In this document: piece after piece, positions 7,144 to 13,977 of the stretch
Layout: every line of letters begins with the position of its first letter
How positions within the stretch are numbered: the stretch's first letter is position 1
Source: DATKEH01 sp035546355
GTDB lineage: Bacteria > Acidobacteriota > Thermoanaerobaculia > Multivoradales > JAIOJS01
Reading direction: 5' to 3'
Length of the DNA stretch: 13,977 nucleotides
Assembly (NCBI GenBank): GCA_035546355.1
Contig: DATKEH010000168.1
Span: 1-13,977, forward strand
The notes under the pieces: model-generated
What the model saw: the letters and a program-made list of their open reading frames with translations, nothing else
What the model was told of the DNA's origin: nothing
Databases searched by the model: none
Translations under genes and position numbers: made by a program

Positions 7144-8750
7144 CTCGGCCCGCCCCTCTGCGGCGGTCCCCAGCCGCCGCCGCCGGGAGGCTCGAGGATC
7201 AGCAGGTCCCCGGCTGCGGCCTCGCGGGCATCGATGCCGGCGAGCTCCTCCAGCGAGCCGTCGGCCCGTACCAGCCGCTGCCGCCCGGGCGCCCCCTGCG
7301 CGCCGCCGTCCATCCCGTACGGTCCCTGCCGCCGATGCTGGCTGACGAGCGACAGCGCCACCGGCTCGAGGAAGCGCAGCTCCCGCACCGCACCGTCGCC
7401 GCCGCGCCAGCGCCCCGCCCCGCCGGACCCCCGCCGAACGGCGAAGCGCTCGAGCCGCACCGGATAGCGGTGCTCCAGCACCTCGGGGTCGGTGATGCGG
7501 GTATTGGTCATGTGGGTGTGCACCGCGTCGGCGCCGGTGAAGCCCGGCCCGGCGCCGGCCCCCCCGCACACCGTCTCGTAGTAGCCGAAGCGCTGGTTGC
7601 CAAAGAGCAGGTTGTTCATCGTGCCCTGGCTGCAGGCGGCGAGGCGGAAGGCGCGCAGCAGCGTGTCGACGAGCCGCTGGCTGGTCTCGACGTTGCCGCC
7701 CACCACCGCCGGCGCCGCCGCCGGATCGTCCGGGAAGACCGGCGCCAGGATCCCCTCCGGCACCACCAGCTCGACCGGCTCCAGCAGGCCCTCGTTCAGC
7801 GGCAGCGGCTCGTCGACCAGCAGCCGCAGGACGTAGAGGACGACGCTGCGCACCACCGCCGGGGTGGCGTTCAGGTTGCCCGGGTGCACCGGCCCCGAAC
7901 CGGTGAAGTCGAGCCGCAGCCGCCCGTCTCCCACCTCCGCGGTCACCGCCAGCGGCGTGCCGTCGTCCAGCTCCTCGCGGGCGTCGTAGGTCCCCGGCGC
8001 CAGGCGCCCGAGCGCCGCGCGCAGCCGCTCCGCCGCCTGCCGCCGCAGGGCCTCCATGTAGTGCGCCACGGTAGCCCCACCGTGGACGGCGGCCAGCCGC
8101 TGCACCCCCTCCACGCCCCGGTGGACGGCGGCCAGCGCCGCCGACAGGTCGGCGAGGTTCTCCTCCACCGCCCGGCTCGGCCAGCGACCGCCGGCGAGCA
8201 GCCGCCGCAACGCGGGCCACTGCGGCTCACCCCGACGCACCAGGTAGGTGGGGGCGATCACCACCCCCTCTTCGGCGAGACAGCGGGCGCCTGGAGGCAT
8301 CGAGCCCGGGCGCGTGCCGCCGATCTCGGCGTGGTGCGCGCGGCTCGCCACCCAGCCCAGTAGGGGCGGGGCTCTGTCCCCGCCCGTCTGGGGCGAGGCT
8401 CTGCGCCCACCCATGACCCCCCCTTCGTAGACCGGCGCGATCACCGTCACGTCGGGGAGATGCGAGCCGCCGAACGCCGGGTGGTTGGTCACCGCCACCT
8501 CCCCGGGGGCCAGCGGCAGCACCGACATCACCCGCCGCACGCACAGCCCGAGGGCGCCGAGGTGCACCGGAATGTGGGGCGCGTTGACCACCAGCCGCCC
8601 CTCGGCGTCCAGCAACGCGCAGGAGAAATCCAGGCGCTCCTTGACGTTGGTGGAGACGGCGGTACGCCGCAGCCGCTCCCCCATCTCCCGGGCGAGGGCG
8701 GTGAAGCGGTGGGTGAAGAGCTCGCGCTCGACGACCTCGGGGCGGGCCAC
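7140..8750 (-). CDS. hyuB: Hydantoinase/5-oxoprolinase B subunit
   Basis: A 536-residue protein of the Hydantoinase_B family, the partner of HyuA in ATP-dependent opening of cyclic amides such as hydantoins or 5-oxoproline. Motifs in order: STNVKERLDFSCALLD (33-48), NAPHIPVHLGALG (56-68), NHPAFGGSHLPDVTVIAPV (89-107), ASRAHHAEIGGTRPGSMP (135-152), DFTGSGPVHPGNLNATPAVV, PAVVGGNVETSQRLVDTLL, SQGTMNNLLFGN and a C-terminal RGGDGAVRELRF...GGGGWG. The start is GTG 8750, and the motif-bearing frame fits the family N-terminus. A 33-base gap separates it from hyuA. An unusual insert at about residues 113-131 (two 9-residue units) splits the PVYEGG...LGWVASRAHH strand and derives from a DNA repeat (8358-8412). 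It probably lies on a surface loop, since every conserved motif around it is intact. The reaction's true substrate is not shown by sequence. Confidence 0.93.
   Translation of the reverse strand: MARPEVVERELFTHRFTALAREMGERLRRTAVSTNVKERLDFSCALLDAEGRLVVNAPHIPVHLGALGLCVRRVMSVLPLAPGEVAVTNHPAFGGSHLPDVTVIAPVYEGGVMGGRRASPQTGGDRAPPLLGWVASRAHHAEIGGTRPGSMPPGARCLAEEGVVIAPTYLVRRGEPQWPALRRLLAGGRWPSRAVEENLADLSAALAAVHRGVEGVQRLAAVHGGATVAHYMEALRRQAAERLRAALGRLAPGTYDAREELDDGTPLAVTAEVGDGRLRLDFTGSGPVHPGNLNATPAVVRSVVLYVLRLLVDEPLPLNEGLLEPVELVVPEGILAPVFPDDPAAAPAVVGGNVETSQRLVDTLLRAFRLAACSQGTMNNLLFGNQRFGYYETVCGGAGAGPGFTGADAVHTHMTNTRITDPEVLEHRYPVRLERFAVRRGSGGAGRWRGGDGAVRELRFLEPVALSLVSQHRRQGPYGMDGGAQGAPGRQRLVRADGSLEELAGIDAREAAAGDLLILEPPGGGGWGPPQRGGPR
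8358..8412. repeat. Tandem 27-base-period repeat, two units, inside hyuB; first unit a perfect inverted repeat
   Basis: Two units of 23 bases, 8363-8385 and 8390-8412, match at 19 of 23 positions with a period of 27. In the first, GGGCGGGG (8364-8371) and CCCCGCCC (8378-8385) form a perfect 8-bp inverted repeat around CTCTGT. The second keeps GGGCG/CGCCC arms with a similar loop. The 5' edge reads GTAGGGGCGGGG, the look of GTAGGGGCG-type dispersed palindromic elements I recall from many GC-rich genomes. The period equals nine codons, so the hyuB frame is preserved. I saw no other copy in this window. Confidence 0.8.
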
Positions 8751-8770
8751 GCGATGGGCACTCTATCGCG
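8750..8770. other. Inverted repeat at the hyuB start codon
   Basis: CGCGAT (8750-8755) and ATCGCG (8765-8770) are perfect 6-bp arms separated by 9 bases. They lie in the hyuA-hyuB gap, and the left arm includes the first base of the hyuB GTG. In the mRNA this could form a small hairpin next to the start and tune HyuB translation, or it may be chance. No strong ribosome-binding site is visible in the gap. Confidence 0.3.
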
Positions 8771-8783
8771 CCGGAGAGGTCCC

Positions 8784-11009
8784 TCACCCCGCGCCGCGAG
8801 AGGCGCGCAGCACTAGCGCCCCCGCCCCGTCCACGCTCGCCCGCCAACCCGGCTCGATCACCGTCGCCGCATGCGCCTCCGCCACCAGGGCCGGCCCGTC
8901 GAAGGTCGCCCCCGGGAGCAGGTCCTCGCGCTCGAAGCAGCGGGCCGCCACCCACTCCCCCCCGAGCCAGGCGCGCCGCTGGCCGGCGGGTCGCGGCCGG
9001 TACGCCGCCGCCGGCTCCTCTCGCTGCACGCCCGCTGCCCGCGCCGAAGCCACCACCCGCAGCGCCACCAGCTCCAGGGGCCGTGCCTCGGGAAGGTAGC
9101 CGTAGAGCTCGCGATAGCGGCGGCGGAAGGCGCCCTCCAGGCTCTCGCCGCTCTCCGGCTCCACCTCCAGGGCCGTCTCCTGGCCGGCGAACCGCAGCTC
9201 CAGCAGCGTCCGCCGCACCTCCGCCTCGCCGCCGCCGTCCGCCGCCACCTGCCGGCGGGCCTCGGCCGCCAGCTCCTGCAGCCACCCGGCCACGCTCGCT
9301 TCCACCTCGGCGAGGGGTCGCAGCACCTGCCGCACCGCGAAGCGCTCGAGGCGCGCCGCGCCGAGTCCCGCGGCGCTCAGCAACCCGGCGTCGCGCGGCA
9401 CCACCACCGCCGCGATGCCCAGCAGCTCGGCCAGCGAGCAGGCGTGCTGCGGGCCGGCGCCGCCGAAGGCGAGGAGGGCGTAGTCGGCCGGGTCGTACCC
9501 CTGGCGCACGGAGACCTGGCGGATGGCCTCCGCCATGCGCTCGTCGGCGATGCGCAGGAACCCGTCGAGGAGGGCTTCGCGGGCGGGCAGCGGCGCGCCG
9601 CGGCTGCGAATCGCCTCCTGCACGGCGGTCAGGGCGGCCTCGGCGGCGGCCGGGTCCAACGGGATCTGTACCCGCCGTGGGTCGAGCCGGCCGAGGAGCA
9701 GGTTCACGTCGGTCAGGCAGAGGGGGCCGCCGGCGCCGTAGCAGGCCGGCCCGGGGTCGGCGCCGCCGCTCTCCGGCCCCACCCGCAGCTGACTACCGTC
9801 GAAGCAGCAGATCGAGCCGCCGCCGGCCGCGACGGTCTCGATGGCGAGGGCCGGCGCCAGCAGCCGCGCCGCCCCTATCCGCTGCTCGAACACGTAGCCG
9901 AAGTCGCCGTCCACGCGGGCGACGTCGGTGCTGGTGCCGCCCATGTCGAAGGTGAGCAGCCGCTCGAAGCCGCTGCGCCGTCCTGCGGCCGCGGCTCCTA
10001 CCACTCCCCCCGCCGGCCCCGAGAGCAGCCCATCCTTGGCGCGAAACGCCCGCCGCGGCACCAGGCCACCGGCGCTGGTCATCACCAGCAGGCGCCGGCG
10101 CCCCTCCTCGCCGAGCGCCGCCGCGATCCGCCCCAGGTAGCCCTCGAGGACCGGCGCCAGGTAGGCGTCCACCACCGCGGTCTCGGTCCGCGGCAGGTAG
10201 CCCTGCTCGGCGGCAAGGGCGGCGGAAGCGGACACATGGGCGAAGCCCCACGCCGACAGGGCCTGCGCCAGCCGGCGCTCGTGGTCCTCCGCCCGGAAGG
10301 AGTGGAGCAGCGCCACGGCGGCGCTGGTGACCCCGCGGGCGAGCAGCGCGGCGGCCGGGGCCGCGAGCCGTTCGACGTCGATGGGCAGCAGCACCGAGCC
10401 GTCGGCGGCCAGCCGCTCGTCCACCTCCACCACCTCGGCGAAGAGCGGCGGCGGCCGCTCGATGCGCAGCGTGAAGAGCTCCGGGCGTTGCTGCGTGCCG
10501 ATAAGCAACAGGTCGGCGAAGCCGCGGGTGACGAACAGCGCCACCGGCGCCCCGCGCCGCTCGAGCAGCGCATTGGTGCCGAGAGTGGTGGCCAGTCGCA
10601 GGTTCAGCGGGGGCAGCGGCGCATCCGGCGGCGTGGCGGTGGCCAGCCGTGCGGCCAGCACCGGCGCCTCCTCGGGAGAGGCGAGCTCGACGACCTCCCC
10701 GGCGGCCAGGGCGGTCGCCGGCGGCGCGCCCAGCTCGAGCCGCCGCTCGCCCGCATCCCAGCGGGCGAGGGGCAGCGACTCCGCAGTGCCCTCGCCCGCG
10801 AGCCGGCGCAGCCGCCAGCCGGTCAGCGCGCCGCTGGCCAGCGGCAGCTCCTCGAGGCGCACCGCAGCGGCCGCCAGTGGCGCCACCACCTGCACTCGCA
10901 GCGCGCTCGACGACAGCACCTTGGCCCGCCGCGGCGCACCCCCGGACCTCTGGGCGAGGCAATCCGTGAAGGTGCCGCCGGTGTCGATCCACACCTGCCA
11001 GGCGGTCAT
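8784..11009 (-). CDS. hyuA: Hydantoinase/5-oxoprolinase A subunit (ATP-binding)
   Basis: A 741-residue protein of the HyuA family, the ATP-binding partner of HyuB. It carries the actin-like (ASKHA-type) nucleotide-binding motifs IDTGGTFTDCL (8-18), TTLGTNALLERRGAPVALFV, TFDMGGTSTDVARVDGDFGY, ETVAAGGGSICCF and GPESGGADPGPACYG. AFGGAGPQHACSLAELLGI is the signature near the end of the Hydantoinase_A domain. A Hydant_A C-terminal beta region (LRFAGQETALEVEPE...YLPEARPLELVALRV) completes it. Between KVLSSSALR and the TLGTN motif lies a longer beta-rich stretch than in short N-methylhydantoinase A proteins; I associate it with a subfamily often fused to the B subunit, whereas here the two are separate genes. 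The start is ATG 11009, 13 bases after the murJ stop, with a GAGGGG Shine-Dalgarno overlapping that TGA. The substrate could be 5-oxoproline, a hydantoin or another lactam. Confidence 0.93.
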   Translation of the reverse strand: MTAWQVWIDTGGTFTDCLAQRSGGAPRRAKVLSSSALRVQVVAPLAAAAVRLEELPLASGALTGWRLRRLAGEGTAESLPLARWDAGERRLELGAPPATALAAGEVVELASPEEAPVLAARLATATPPDAPLPPLNLRLATTLGTNALLERRGAPVALFVTRGFADLLLIGTQQRPELFTLRIERPPPLFAEVVEVDERLAADGSVLLPIDVERLAAPAAALLARGVTSAAVALLHSFRAEDHERRLAQALSAWGFAHVSASAALAAEQGYLPRTETAVVDAYLAPVLEGYLGRIAAALGEEGRRRLLVMTSAGGLVPRRAFRAKDGLLSGPAGGVVGAAAAGRRSGFERLLTFDMGGTSTDVARVDGDFGYVFEQRIGAARLLAPALAIETVAAGGGSICCFDGSQLRVGPESGGADPGPACYGAGGPLCLTDVNLLLGRLDPRRVQIPLDPAAAEAALTAVQEAIRSRGAPLPAREALLDGFLRIADERMAEAIRQVSVRQGYDPADYALLAFGGAGPQHACSLAELLGIAAVVVPRDAGLLSAAGLGAARLERFAVRQVLRPLAEVEASVAGWLQELAAEARRQVAADGGGEAEVRRTLLELRFAGQETALEVEPESGESLEGAFRRRYRELYGYLPEARPLELVALRVVASARAAGVQREEPAAAYRPRPAGQRRAWLGGEWVAARCFEREDLLPGATFDGPALVAEAHAATVIEPGWRASVDGAGALVLRASRGAG

Positions 11010-11022
11010 CGGCTGGGGCCCC

Positions 11023-12687
11023 TCACCGCCGCGACCCCCGGCTTCCCGGCGTTCCCGGCCTCATCCGGCCGAGCCACACCCGTGGCTCGGGGAACCCCAG
11101 GGCCAGCGACGCGCCGAGATAGAGCAGCGCGTACCCCCCTACCACCGTCGCCGCCAGCGCCCACAGCGGCAGCGGCGGCAGCAGCCACCACAGCCCGCCC
11201 GCCAGGGCGGCGGCGGCCAGCGCCAGGGCCAGCATGCGCCCCGCGGCCCGCCACGGCAAACCCAGCCCCGGCACCCGGCGGCGCAGCTGCCGCACCAGCA
11301 GCGCCGCCTCCGTCCACGCCCCCACCATGCTGCCCAGCGCCAGGCCCAGGGCGCCGAGGCGCAGCACCTGCTCGCCGGGACGCCCGGCGACCAGCCCCGT
11401 CATCGGCAGGCGGTCGAGGAACAGCATCAGGGTGCCCCCCAGGACGGCGCCGATCGCCACCCGCAGCATCGCCACCCGCGCCGGGTAGCGAGTCTCCTCG
11501 AGCGAGTAGAACAGGTTCTGCAGCAGGCGCGAGGCGGTGGTGGGCAGCAGCCCCAGGGTGTAGCCGGCGAGGACCAGCCACACCAGCCAGTGGTCCTGCG
11601 GGCCGAAGCTGCCGCGGCGGAACACCCCGCCCACCAGCAGCCAGCCGAAGGCGAGGTAGCCGACTAGCGTCGGCACGGTGAGGAAGGCCATCTGGCGCAG
11701 CCCGCCACGCACCCGCCGGCGCCGCTCCTCGTCGCCGTCGCCGCCGGCGAGCCGCGACAGCTCGGGCAGCTCCGCCGCCGCCACCGACATGGCGAAGAGG
11801 CTGATCGGCAGGACGTAGAGCGCCTGGGCGAAGCGCAGGGCGCTCACCGCCCCGGCGGTGATCAGGGAAGCGAGGAAGAAGTCGACGTAGCCGGCGAGCT
11901 GCACCACGCCGCGACCGGCGAGCACCGGACCGAAGGCGCGCAAGGCTCGCGGCACTCCCGGTACCCGCGGCGAGAACGACAGGCGGAAGCCGCGCAGCAG
12001 GCGCGCCACCAGCGGCAGCTGGACGGCGAACTGCAGCGCGCCGCCGACCAGCGCCCCCCAGGCGAGCGCCATCAGCAGCGGACCGCGGTCGCCGAGCGCC
12101 AGCTCGCCGCCGTCCACCAGCCTCGAGCCCACCCACAGCAGGGTGGCGATGATGGTGCTGTTCCACAGCACCGGCGCGAAGTAGGGGAGGAAGAAGCGGC
12201 GGTGGCTGTTGAGGATGCCCAGGGCCCAGGCGGAGAGCACCAGCAGGCCCGCCATCGGGAAGATGATGCGCACCATGGCGACCGCCAGGGCATAACGGTC
12301 GACCGTCGCCTCGCCGGCGGCGACGCGCGCGGCGTCCTGCAGGAACCCGGTGGCGAACAGCGCCACCAGCGGCCGGGCGAGGACGATCCCCAGCAGCGCC
12401 AGCCCGCCGGCCACCGCCAGCAGCAGCCCGAAGATGGCGCCGGCGAAGCGGCCGGCCTCCTCCTCCCGCCCCTCCTCCACCATGCGGGCGTAGGAGGGGA
12501 TGAACGCCGCCGACAGCGTCTGCTCGCCGAGCAGGTTCTGCAGCAGGTTGGGGAAGCGCAGGGCGGTGGCGTAGACGTCGGCGTGGGCGCCTACTCCCAG
12601 ATAGCGCGCCACCAGGGCCTCGCGGACGAAGCCGACGAGCCGGCTCGACAGGATGCCGGCGGCGACCTTGACGGCGTTGCCGCGCAC
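11023..12687 (-). CDS. murJ: Lipid II flippase MurJ (MviN)
   Basis: A 554-residue membrane protein with about 14 hydrophobic segments, the usual MurJ layout. It moves undecaprenyl-linked peptidoglycan precursor across the inner membrane. The N-terminal signature is clear: SSRLVGFVREALVARYLGVG (14-33), ADVYATALRFPNLLQNLLGE (36-55) and SAAFIPSYARM. Relative to E. coli MurJ, Arg18, Arg24 and Asp39 correspond to Arg16, Arg22 and Asp37 here. The position of essential Arg52 is Gln50, within a PNLLQNLLGE variant I recall from several non-proteobacterial MurJ proteins. Later motifs include ILNSHRRFFLPYFAPVLWN, LPISLFAMSVAAAELPELSR and ASRLLQNLFYSLEETRYPAR. The start is GTG 12687, six bases after the DAHP synthase stop, with only a weak GGTAGG before it. 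A related flippase for another lipid-linked glycan is the alternative. Confidence 0.93.
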   Translation of the reverse strand: MRGNAVKVAAGILSSRLVGFVREALVARYLGVGAHADVYATALRFPNLLQNLLGEQTLSAAFIPSYARMVEEGREEEAGRFAGAIFGLLLAVAGGLALLGIVLARPLVALFATGFLQDAARVAAGEATVDRYALAVAMVRIIFPMAGLLVLSAWALGILNSHRRFFLPYFAPVLWNSTIIATLLWVGSRLVDGGELALGDRGPLLMALAWGALVGGALQFAVQLPLVARLLRGFRLSFSPRVPGVPRALRAFGPVLAGRGVVQLAGYVDFFLASLITAGAVSALRFAQALYVLPISLFAMSVAAAELPELSRLAGGDGDEERRRRVRGGLRQMAFLTVPTLVGYLAFGWLLVGGVFRRGSFGPQDHWLVWLVLAGYTLGLLPTTASRLLQNLFYSLEETRYPARVAMLRVAIGAVLGGTLMLFLDRLPMTGLVAGRPGEQVLRLGALGLALGSMVGAWTEAALLVRQLRRRVPGLGLPWRAAGRMLALALAAAALAGGLWWLLPPLPLWALAATVVGGYALLYLGASLALGFPEPRVWLGRMRPGTPGSRGSRR

Positions 12688-12693
12688 GCCGGC

Positions 12694-13977
12694 CTACCGG
12701 GCCGCCGCCGGAGCGCCGGGCCGGCGCCCCATGCGGCGGGCGATCAGCATCGCCATCTCCAGCGCCTGCTCGTAGTTCAGGCGCGGGTCGAGGTAGGAGC
12801 GGTAGGCGCGCCCGAGCCCGTCCTCGTCCAGGCCGCGGGCGCCGCCGATGCACTCGGTGACGTCCTCACCGGTGAGCTCGAAGTGCACGCCACCGAGCCA
12901 GCTGCCCATCTCGGCGTGGATGTCGAAAGCGCGCTCCAGCTCCCCGAGAATGTCCTCGAAGCGGCGCGTCTTGCGCCCGTCGCGCGCATCGCGGGTGTTG
13001 CCGTGCATCGGGTCGCAGCACCACAGGACGGTCCTGCCGCTGCGCCGCACCGCCTCGACGAGAGGCGGCAGGCCGCGCTCGATGCGATCGACCCCGAAGC
13101 GGTGGATCAGCGTCAGGCGGCCGGGCTCGTCGTCGGGGTGCAGCAGCTCGACCAGGCGCGCCAGCTGCGGCACCGTGGTGTCGGGCCCCACCTTGACGCC
13201 GATGGGGTTGCGGATGCCGCGGAAGTACTCGGCGTGGGCGCCTTCGGGGTCGGAAGTGCGCAGGCCGATCCACGGGCAGTGGGTCGCCAGGTTGTACCAG
13301 CCGGGCCGGTGCGGCACCCGCCGGGTCTGCGCCTGCTCGTAGGGCAGCAGCAGCCCCTCGTGGCTGGTGAAGAAGTCGACCCGCCGCATCTCCCCCACCG
13401 GGCCACCGGCGAGGGTCTCCATGAAGCGCAGCGACGACCCCAGCGCCTCCACCATGCGCTGGTACTCGGCGGCCAGCGGCGCGTGCTGCACGAAGTCGAG
13501 GTCCCAGTACTCCGGGTGATGGAGGTCGGCGAAGCCGCCGTCGACCAGGCTGCGGATGAAGTTGAGGGTCAGGGCGGCGCGCTCGTAGCCGCGCAGCATG
13601 AGCTGCGGGTCGGCCGCGCGGTCGGCGGCGGTGAAGCCCGGCCGATTGACGAGATCGCCGCGATAGGTGGGCAGCGAGACCCCGTCGCGCTCCTCGCTGT
13701 CGCGCGTCCGCGGCTTGGCGTACTGGCCGGCGAAGCGGCCGACGCGGATCACCCGCCGGCGGCCGCCGTGCACCAGCACCAGGCTCATCTGCAGCAGGAT
13801 CTTCAGCTTGTTGGTGATCGAGCCCGGCGTGCAGTCGAGAAAGCTCTCGGCGCAATCGCCTCCCTGGAGCAGGAAGCTCCGGCCCGCCGCCGCCTCGGCG
13901 AGCTGCGCCTTGAGCCCCTCGACCTCCCAGGAGGTGACCAGCGGCGGCAGACAGGAGAGCTCGGCCACCACCCGGTC
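12694..13977 (-). CDS. aroG (class II, AroA-II type): Class II DAHP synthase (3-deoxy-D-arabino-heptulosonate 7-phosphate synthase), 5' end outside window
   Basis: The visible 427 residues are open to the right edge. A GTG at 13971 is unlikely to be the start, because the family (about 440-470 residues) has an N-terminal segment before LPPLVTSWEVEGLKAQL. The enzyme condenses phosphoenolpyruvate with erythrose 4-phosphate, the first step of the shikimate pathway. The metal ligands known from the M. tuberculosis enzyme are all in place: Cys in LLQGGDCAESF, His in WCCDPMHGN, Glu in GGVHFELTGEDVTEC and Asp in YLDPRLNYEQALE. Substrate-binding motifs VGRFAGQYAKPR, GDLVN, THCPWIGLRT and GVKVGPDT are also intact, and nothing is missing from the catalytic core. 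It is the first visible gene of the minus-strand operon leading to murJ. Confidence 0.97.
   Translation of the reverse strand, partial: DRVVAELSCLPPLVTSWEVEGLKAQLAEAAAGRSFLLQGGDCAESFLDCTPGSITNKLKILLQMSLVLVHGGRRRVIRVGRFAGQYAKPRTRDSEERDGVSLPTYRGDLVNRPGFTAADRAADPQLMLRGYERAALTLNFIRSLVDGGFADLHHPEYWDLDFVQHAPLAAEYQRMVEALGSSLRFMETLAGGPVGEMRRVDFFTSHEGLLLPYEQAQTRRVPHRPGWYNLATHCPWIGLRTSDPEGAHAEYFRGIRNPIGVKVGPDTTVPQLARLVELLHPDDEPGRLTLIHRFGVDRIERGLPPLVEAVRRSGRTVLWCCDPMHGNTRDARDGRKTRRFEDILGELERAFDIHAEMGSWLGGVHFELTGEDVTECIGGARGLDEDGLGRAYRSYLDPRLNYEQALEMAMLIARRMGRRPGAPAAAR

Noticed and set aside
7144..8220. Possible N-terminal extension of the NRAMP frame through hyuB
   Set aside because: The upstream frame is Gly/Ala/Arg-rich shadow of hyuB; the ATGA overlap at 7140-7143 gives a natural start just before the first membrane helix.
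8871..11681. 936-codon plus-strand open frame opposite hyuA and murJ
   Set aside because: Low-complexity Arg/Gln/Pro product crossing the boundary of two well-supported minus-strand genes; no domain or start signal.
13969..13971. GTG as the true start of the DAHP synthase
   Set aside because: Class II enzymes carry further conserved N-terminal residues before this point and the frame is open to the window edge, so the gene most likely continues outside.
1..13977. Search for tRNA, rRNA, CRISPR arrays, insertion sequences, riboswitches and attachment sites
   Set aside because: No tRNA-like cloverleaf, regularly spaced repeat array, transposase or integrase motif was seen; the only repeat with structure is the pair in hyuB.

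Overview
This is a very GC-rich window (well over 70 % by eye), densely coding, with nine protein genes in three transcription units and no gap over 65 bases between genes. I found no rRNA, tRNA, insertion sequence, phage gene or CRISPR array. The gene set suggests a Gram-negative bacterium: an O-antigen-type ABC exporter, a MurJ flippase and a class II DAHP synthase. A GTAGGGGCG-type dispersed repeat and a gingipain-like secreted protein recall Acidobacteriota (for example Thermoanaerobaculia). That placement is a weak inference, since no marker gene is present.

Left unit (minus strand, about 3374 to 1): a sulfotransferase with a long coiled-coil C-terminal half, then a GT-C type membrane glycosyltransferase whose start overlaps the sulfotransferase stop (GTGA), then the N-terminus of a secreted protein that runs off the left edge and resembles the N-terminal domain of C25 (gingipain-like) proteins. 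Diverging from it on the plus strand (3439 to 5843) are a Wzm-like permease and a Wzt-like ATPase with a C-terminal carbohydrate-binding domain. Together they look like an ABC-dependent surface-polysaccharide locus in which the glycan is probably sulfated. A short AT-rich island between the divergent genes carries a -10-like hexamer for each direction, placed so that leaderless transcripts are plausible.

Right unit (minus strand, 13977 to 5767): class II DAHP synthase (5' end outside the window), MurJ, HyuA, HyuB and an NRAMP-family transporter, with gaps of 6, 13 and 33 bases and then an ATGA overlap, so probably one operon. It joins the first step of the shikimate pathway, lipid II flipping, an ATP-dependent hydantoinase/5-oxoprolinase pair and a membrane transporter. 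Its last gene runs tail-to-tail into the Wzt gene with a 77-base overlap.

The most interesting points are these. (1) The NRAMP protein has lost the canonical metal ligands and is translationally coupled to HyuAB, so it may carry the HyuAB substrate rather than a metal. (2) The sulfotransferase with its coiled-coil tail, next to a Wzt with a glycan-reading domain, suggests a sulfate-based analogue of the chain-capping and export logic known from WbdD/Wzt. (3) A pair of 27-base repeats has been absorbed in frame into hyuB.
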